A stretch of 43,637 bases of DNA from Sphingomonas bacterium (GTDB lineage: Bacteria > Pseudomonadota > Alphaproteobacteria > Sphingomonadales > Sphingomonadaceae), in contig NZ_JAQGLG010000026.1 of the NCBI RefSeq assembly GCF_028292965.1, positions 95,384 to 139,020 of the forward strand. Direction: 5' to 3'. A program made the translations under genes and the position numbers. Of the stretch, positions 41,027 through 43,637 are shown one piece after another. The notes under the pieces were generated by a model, which had not been told where the DNA came from, made no database searches, and saw only the letters and a program-made list of their open reading frames with translations. Position 1 is the first letter of the stretch. Every line of letters starts with the position of its first letter.

Positions 41027-41100
41027 AGGTGGAATAACAACGAGCCCACCCTTTTCCGCCATTCCTATGGATGACGCACATATCGTTGTGCATTCCACCT
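41027..41100. other. Inverted repeat between convergent reading directions
   Basis: AGGTGGAAT (41027-41035) pairs with ATTCCACCT (41092-41100), perfect 9-base arms about 56 bases apart. It lies after the last island gene and ends at the cyanophycinase relic. It may bound an inserted segment or fold at the transcript end. Confidence 0.4.
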
Positions 41101-41378
41101 CAAGGCGAGCCGCATTGCGGGCAGCGTTCAGTGAGGTTGAAGCGGTCGCCCGCGGCAAGAACGTGCAGATGGACGCCGTGCATCGACAGCGCGCGTTCCG
41201 TATCCGCCTCGGCAATGTTCGAATGGGTGACGTCCGAGCCATCGACGGCATAGACCGCGCCGGCGCCGATCACCCGGAAATGATCGCCCTCGACGAGGAT
41301 CGCCGTGTCCTCGTCGATGCCGATGCCGAGGATGCGCGGATTCTGCGCGACCGTGCGACATGGGGCTTCCCCTACCCC
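41100..41378 (-). pseudogene. Cyanophycinase (peptidase S51) C-terminal relic
   Basis: An open stretch of 92 codons lies between an in-frame stop at 41379-41381 and the stop at 41100, with no plausible start. It encodes the C-terminal end of a cyanophycinase-like protein: ILGIGIDEDTAILVEGDH, VIGAGAVYAVDG, then VHLHVLAAGDRFNL. The normal Ser nucleophile and upstream domain are absent. The break coincides with a C/G-rich palindrome (41368-41392), as if a repeat or deletion had cut the gene. Full cyanophycinases release beta-Asp-Arg from cyanophycin; this fragment cannot. A misassembly at the palindrome is the alternative. Confidence 0.75.
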
Positions 41379-41392
41379 CTAGGGGGGAGGGG
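41368..41392. repeat. C/G-rich palindrome at the cyanophycinase break
   Basis: CCCCTACCCCCT faces AGGGGGGAGGGG, nearly perfect. Similar in style to the hairpins of the repeat at 3621-3730. It holds the stop codon that closes the relic's reading frame. Confidence 0.6.
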
Positions 41393-41421
41393 TGCAAGCA
41401 ACGTGCGCTCTTTCGTGCGGC

Positions 41422-41613
41422 TCATTCGTCGAAGCAGCAGAACCCAAGCTCTTGAATGAGGACCTGCGCTTCCAGGTCATCCTGATCTGCCCCGGCAAGG
41501 GTCACTTTCTTGAGTTGCCGCCACCCGCCTTCGACTGGCGGAAGGGATTTGCCAGAGGCGTCGTCAGTCAGCGCGAGCACGCCCTTGCCGTCGCTGAATA
41601 TCCATACCTTCAC
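41422..41613 (-). CDS. Small protein of unknown function
   Basis: 63 residues with an ordered look: KVWIFSDGKGVLALTDDASG, then WRQLKKVTLAG, and a C-terminal CCFDE with two adjacent Cys. The start is uncertain. GTG 41613 has no Shine-Dalgarno, but it begins 16 bases after the stop of the 63-residue gene upstream, so translation could be coupled. The similar wording SDGKG-x-x-ALTDDA is one I recall from other sphingomonad hypothetical proteins. No signal peptide. Function unknown. Confidence 0.6.
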   Translation of the reverse strand: MKVWIFSDGKGVLALTDDASGKSLPPVEGGWRQLKKVTLAGADQDDLEAQVLIQELGFCCFDE

Positions 41614-41629
41614 GGGGTCGAACGATCGA

Positions 41630-41821
41630 TCAACGTGACGGAGCCTGACGATCCGACGAAATCATTGGCTGCCCGGCCCGGCGCAGTGCCTCCAACCGCG
41701 CGGCATAGTGCTCCGCCATTCGGCGGTGCGCCGATATGGCTTCGGGAGACGCGGCCTGCAGCGCGTTCGCCTGCTCCTCGGCCAATCGACGCTCGTAATA
41801 GCTCAAATCCGACTCGGGCAT
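41630..41821 (-). CDS. Small helical protein of unknown function (sphingomonad type)
   Basis: 63 residues, mostly one long amphipathic helix pair: SYYERRLAEEQANALQAA, AISAHRRMAEHYAARLEAL. Small proteins with the pattern YYERR-AEEQ...AH...LAE-Y-RL are frequent in sphingomonads (from memory). GGAGGAGAAC precedes ATG 41821, so the start is firm. Probably co-transcribed with the next small gene. Function unknown. Confidence 0.75.
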   Translation of the reverse strand: MPESDLSYYERRLAEEQANALQAASPEAISAHRRMAEHYAARLEALRRAGQPMISSDRQAPSR

Positions 41822-41989
41822 GTTCTCCTCCACTCGGACAAGGAAACGCCGGCCGGGGCTGACGCGCAATAATGACGATCAAGCCACCCTGCTGAAATCT
41901 GCACCTTCGGCATCGCTCTAGAATAGTTCGAAAGCGGTGACGCTCAAGTACTCGGTCGCAGGATACAGAAGCGGCTCATGAGATCTCTG

Positions 41990-42358
41990 CTAGCGGGGTG
42001 CGAGCGCCGTAATCTCGCCGCCAGCTGTGCCGAGCTTGAGATCGAACACCACCTGCTCGCCGACCTTGGCCTTGGCGACGATCGCCGGCGAAGCGGTGAA
42101 CGCCATTGTCATGGCCGGCCAATGTGCCTCAGCAATGGCCTGATGCTTGAGCGTGATCTTTTCGCCGGCGGCGTCGACAGCCGTTACTTCGCCGACCCCA
42201 TTGACGGTCTTGCCCACCATCGAAGCAGCGCCGGCATCAGGCATCGCCATGCCTTTAGCGGTCGCGGCTGCTGTCGGCTCCGACTTGCCGGTGTTCGATC
42301 CGCACGCTGCGAGCAACAAGACCGGGCCGACGAGAATGATCGAAGTCATGGTCTTCAT
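41990..42358 (-). CDS. CusF-like copper/silver-binding lipoprotein
   Basis: 122 residues. An N-terminal lipoprotein signal with lipobox LAAC (Cys19) anchors it in a membrane facing the periplasm. The C-terminal part is a CusF-type small beta-barrel: [20 protein letters not shown] has the His, Trp and Met ligands that bind Cu(I)/Ag(I) in CusF. It would hand metal to the efflux pump. The ATG overlaps the CusA stop, so it is coupled to the pump gene. CusF normally is soluble, so the lipid anchor is a variation. Confidence 0.9.
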   Translation of the reverse strand: MKTMTSIILVGPVLLLAACGSNTGKSEPTAAATAKGMAMPDAGAASMVGKTVNGVGEVTAVDAAGEKITLKHQAIAEAHWPAMTMAFTASPAIVAKAKVGEQVVFDLKLGTAGGEITALAPR

Positions 42359-43637
42359 TGGGCTTCTCCTTCCAGGTGAACTTGGGACACGGGTGTCGCG
42401 ACGCGCCGGCGCAGCAACAGGTAGGCGGCGGGAACGACCAGCATCGACAGCAGCGGCGCGGTCAGCATGCCGCCGATCATCGGCGCGGCGATCCGACTCA
42501 TCACTTCGGCACCGACGCCGTGGCCGACCAGGATCGGGAACAGGCCGGCGAGGATGACCGCCACCGTCATCGCTTTCGGGCGCACGCGAAGCAGCGCGCC
42601 CTCACGGATCGCTTCGTCGATTTCCGCAGCCGAAGGCGTCGGCCCTCGCGCCGCGAGCGCCTGCTTCAGATAGATCAGCATCACGACGCCGAACTCGGCC
42701 GAGACGCCGGCCAGGGCGATAAACCCGACCCCCGTCGCGACCGACTGGTTGTAGCCGAGCAGATAGAGCGTCCAGACCCCGCCGGTGAGCGCGAACGGCA
42801 ACGTCGCCATGATCAGCGCCGCCTCGTCGAGTCGCCGGAATGTCGCATAGAGAAGCAGGAAGATGATCAGTAGCGTGGCCGGTATGACGATCTTCAGCCG
42901 TTCGGCGGCGCGTTCGAGATATTCGAACTGCCCGGTGTAGCTGATGCTCACGCCGGGCGAGAGCTTCACGTCACGGCCAACCGCCTGTTGTAGATCGGCG
43001 ACCACCGACGACAAAGCGCGGTCGCGTGTGTCGATATAGACCCACGTGGTGGGGCGTCCGTTCTCGCTGCGGAGCATCGGCGGCCCGTCGGTCACGCGGA
43101 CGTCGGCGACCGTGCCAAGCGTGATCTGCTGGAGCGACGGCGTCAGCACCGGCAGTGCCTGAAGTGCGGCGACGCTGTCGCGCAGTTCGCGCGGATAGCG
43201 CACGCTGATCGGGTATCGCGCGAGTCCCTCGACCGTCTCACCGACCGTCTCGCCGCCGACCGCGCCCGACACGACCGATTGTACGTCGGCGATATTGAGA
43301 CCGTAGCGCCCGGCTGTGGCACGATCGATCTTCACGTCGATATAGCGTCCGCCCGTCAGCCGTTCGGCGAACGCGGAACTGACTCCGGGCACCGCCTTGG
43401 CCACCCGCTCGACATCGCGCGCGATGCGATCCAGCTCAGCCAGATCGCTCCCCGACACCTTGACCCCGATCGGACTCTTGATGCCGGTCGCCAGCATGTC
43501 GATGCGGTTTCGGATCGGCGGCACCCAGACATTGGTCAGGCCAGGCAGCTTCACCGTCCGATCCAGCTCCTCGACCAGCTTCGCCGGCGTCATCCCCGCA
43601 CGCCACTGGTCGCGTGGCTTGAACCGTATCGTCGTCT
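42355..43637 (-). CDS. cusA: CusA/CzcA-type heavy-metal efflux RND transporter (partial, C-terminal part)
   Basis: About 427 residues visible; the gene continues past the right edge. Matches the second half of HME-RND pumps: [20 protein letters not shown], the second periplasmic repeat ([10 protein letters not shown]), then the membrane segments [15 protein letters not shown] and [14 protein letters not shown]. It ends with [20 protein letters not shown] and the final [14 protein letters not shown] helix. With the CusF-like lipoprotein it favours Cu/Ag export over Cd/Zn/Co. Inner membrane, working with a fusion protein and outer-membrane channel presumably encoded to the right. Confidence 0.93.
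   Translation of the reverse strand, partial: TTIRFKPRDQWRAGMTPAKLVEELDRTVKLPGLTNVWVPPIRNRIDMLATGIKSPIGVKVSGSDLAELDRIARDVERVAKAVPGVSSAFAERLTGGRYIDVKIDRATAGRYGLNIADVQSVVSGAVGGETVGETVEGLARYPISVRYPRELRDSVAALQALPVLTPSLQQITLGTVADVRVTDGPPMLRSENGRPTTWVYIDTRDRALSSVVADLQQAVGRDVKLSPGVSISYTGQFEYLERAAERLKIVIPATLLIIFLLLYATFRRLDEAALIMATLPFALTGGVWTLYLLGYNQSVATGVGFIALAGVSAEFGVVMLIYLKQALAARGPTPSAAEIDEAIREGALLRVRPKAMTVAVILAGLFPILVGHGVGAEVMSRIAAPMIGGMLTAPLLSMLVVPAAYLLLRRRVATPVSQVHLEGEAQ

Noticed and set aside
41872..41989. Possible promoter or gene between the small proteins and the CusF gene
   Set aside because: Only 118 bases; no clear hairpin, ribosome site or frame could be supported.
1..43637. tRNA, rRNA, CRISPR, insertion sequence or phage genes
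   Set aside because: Looked for by eye on both strands; no spaced direct repeats, cloverleaf arms or transposase/integrase motifs were recognised.

Overview
The window looks like chromosomal DNA of a high-GC alphaproteobacterium, most likely Sphingomonas or a close relative. This is inferred from codon use, from small sphingomonad-type proteins (19619-19855, 21382-21651, 41630-41821), from dispersed palindromic repeats (788-886, 3621-3730, 14977-15074, 19864-19968), and from the mix of tannase, CusA/CusF and DUF1003 genes. No rRNA, tRNA, CRISPR array, transposase, integrase or phage gene was recognised. Both ends cut genes: a C45-type acyltransferase at the left and a CusA-type metal efflux pump at the right.

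Left half (1-19.4 kb), catabolism. Two blocks can be told apart. The first holds a tannase/feruloyl-esterase-like secreted enzyme, a beta-propeller lactonase, an MFS anion symporter translationally coupled to an AcnA-type aconitase, a secreted alpha/beta hydrolase and a secreted unknown. The second handles amino and imino acids: ornithine cyclodeaminase/pyrroline-2-carboxylate reductase family, threonine-dehydratase-like PLP enzyme, class I/II aminotransferase, LuxR-type regulator, ProC-like reductase, DHDPS-family lyase, GntR/FCD regulator, proline-racemase-family enzyme and an alpha-ketoglutarate-semialdehyde-dehydrogenase-like ALDH. Two near-identical 15-bp sites (16039-16053 and 16883-16897) flank the GntR gene, in front of the DHDPS-like gene and the racemase gene. 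This suggests one hydroxyproline-type regulon. The D-hydroxyproline oxidase expected for trans-4-hydroxyproline use is not in the window.

Middle (19.4-24.3 kb). A small secreted protein is followed by a repeat element that abuts a 5'-truncated and frameshifted glycoside hydrolase relic. Next come a short hydrophilic protein, a coupled pair of a Zn-type dehydrogenase and a Gfo/Idh/MocA oxidoreductase, and a DUF1003 membrane protein.

Right half (24.3-41 kb), glycan island. A 250-bp divergent promoter carrying three TAAC-N4-GTTA sites separates two strings of genes joined by 4-bp start/stop overlaps. Leftward: histidine phosphatase, SAM methyltransferase and a glycoside-hydrolase-like protein whose barrel halves appear circularly permuted. 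Rightward: two NAD-dependent sugar epimerase/dehydratases, a GT4 glycosyltransferase, two CgeB-like glycosyltransferases, and a third CgeB-like glycosyltransferase fused to a UDP-glucuronate-decarboxylase-like domain. Downstream are a small protein, a 741-residue protein of unknown function, and a sugar-oxidation-like module (SDR, Zn alcohol dehydrogenase, lactonase, second SDR). Together they suggest assembly of a small UDP-xylose-related glycoconjugate plus enzymes to modify, trim or oxidise its sugars. This is the best candidate for an undescribed system, but the product cannot be read from sequence alone.

Right end (41-43.6 kb). A cyanophycinase C-terminal relic, two small sphingomonad-type proteins, a CusF-like lipoprotein and the C-terminal part of a CusA-like RND pump.
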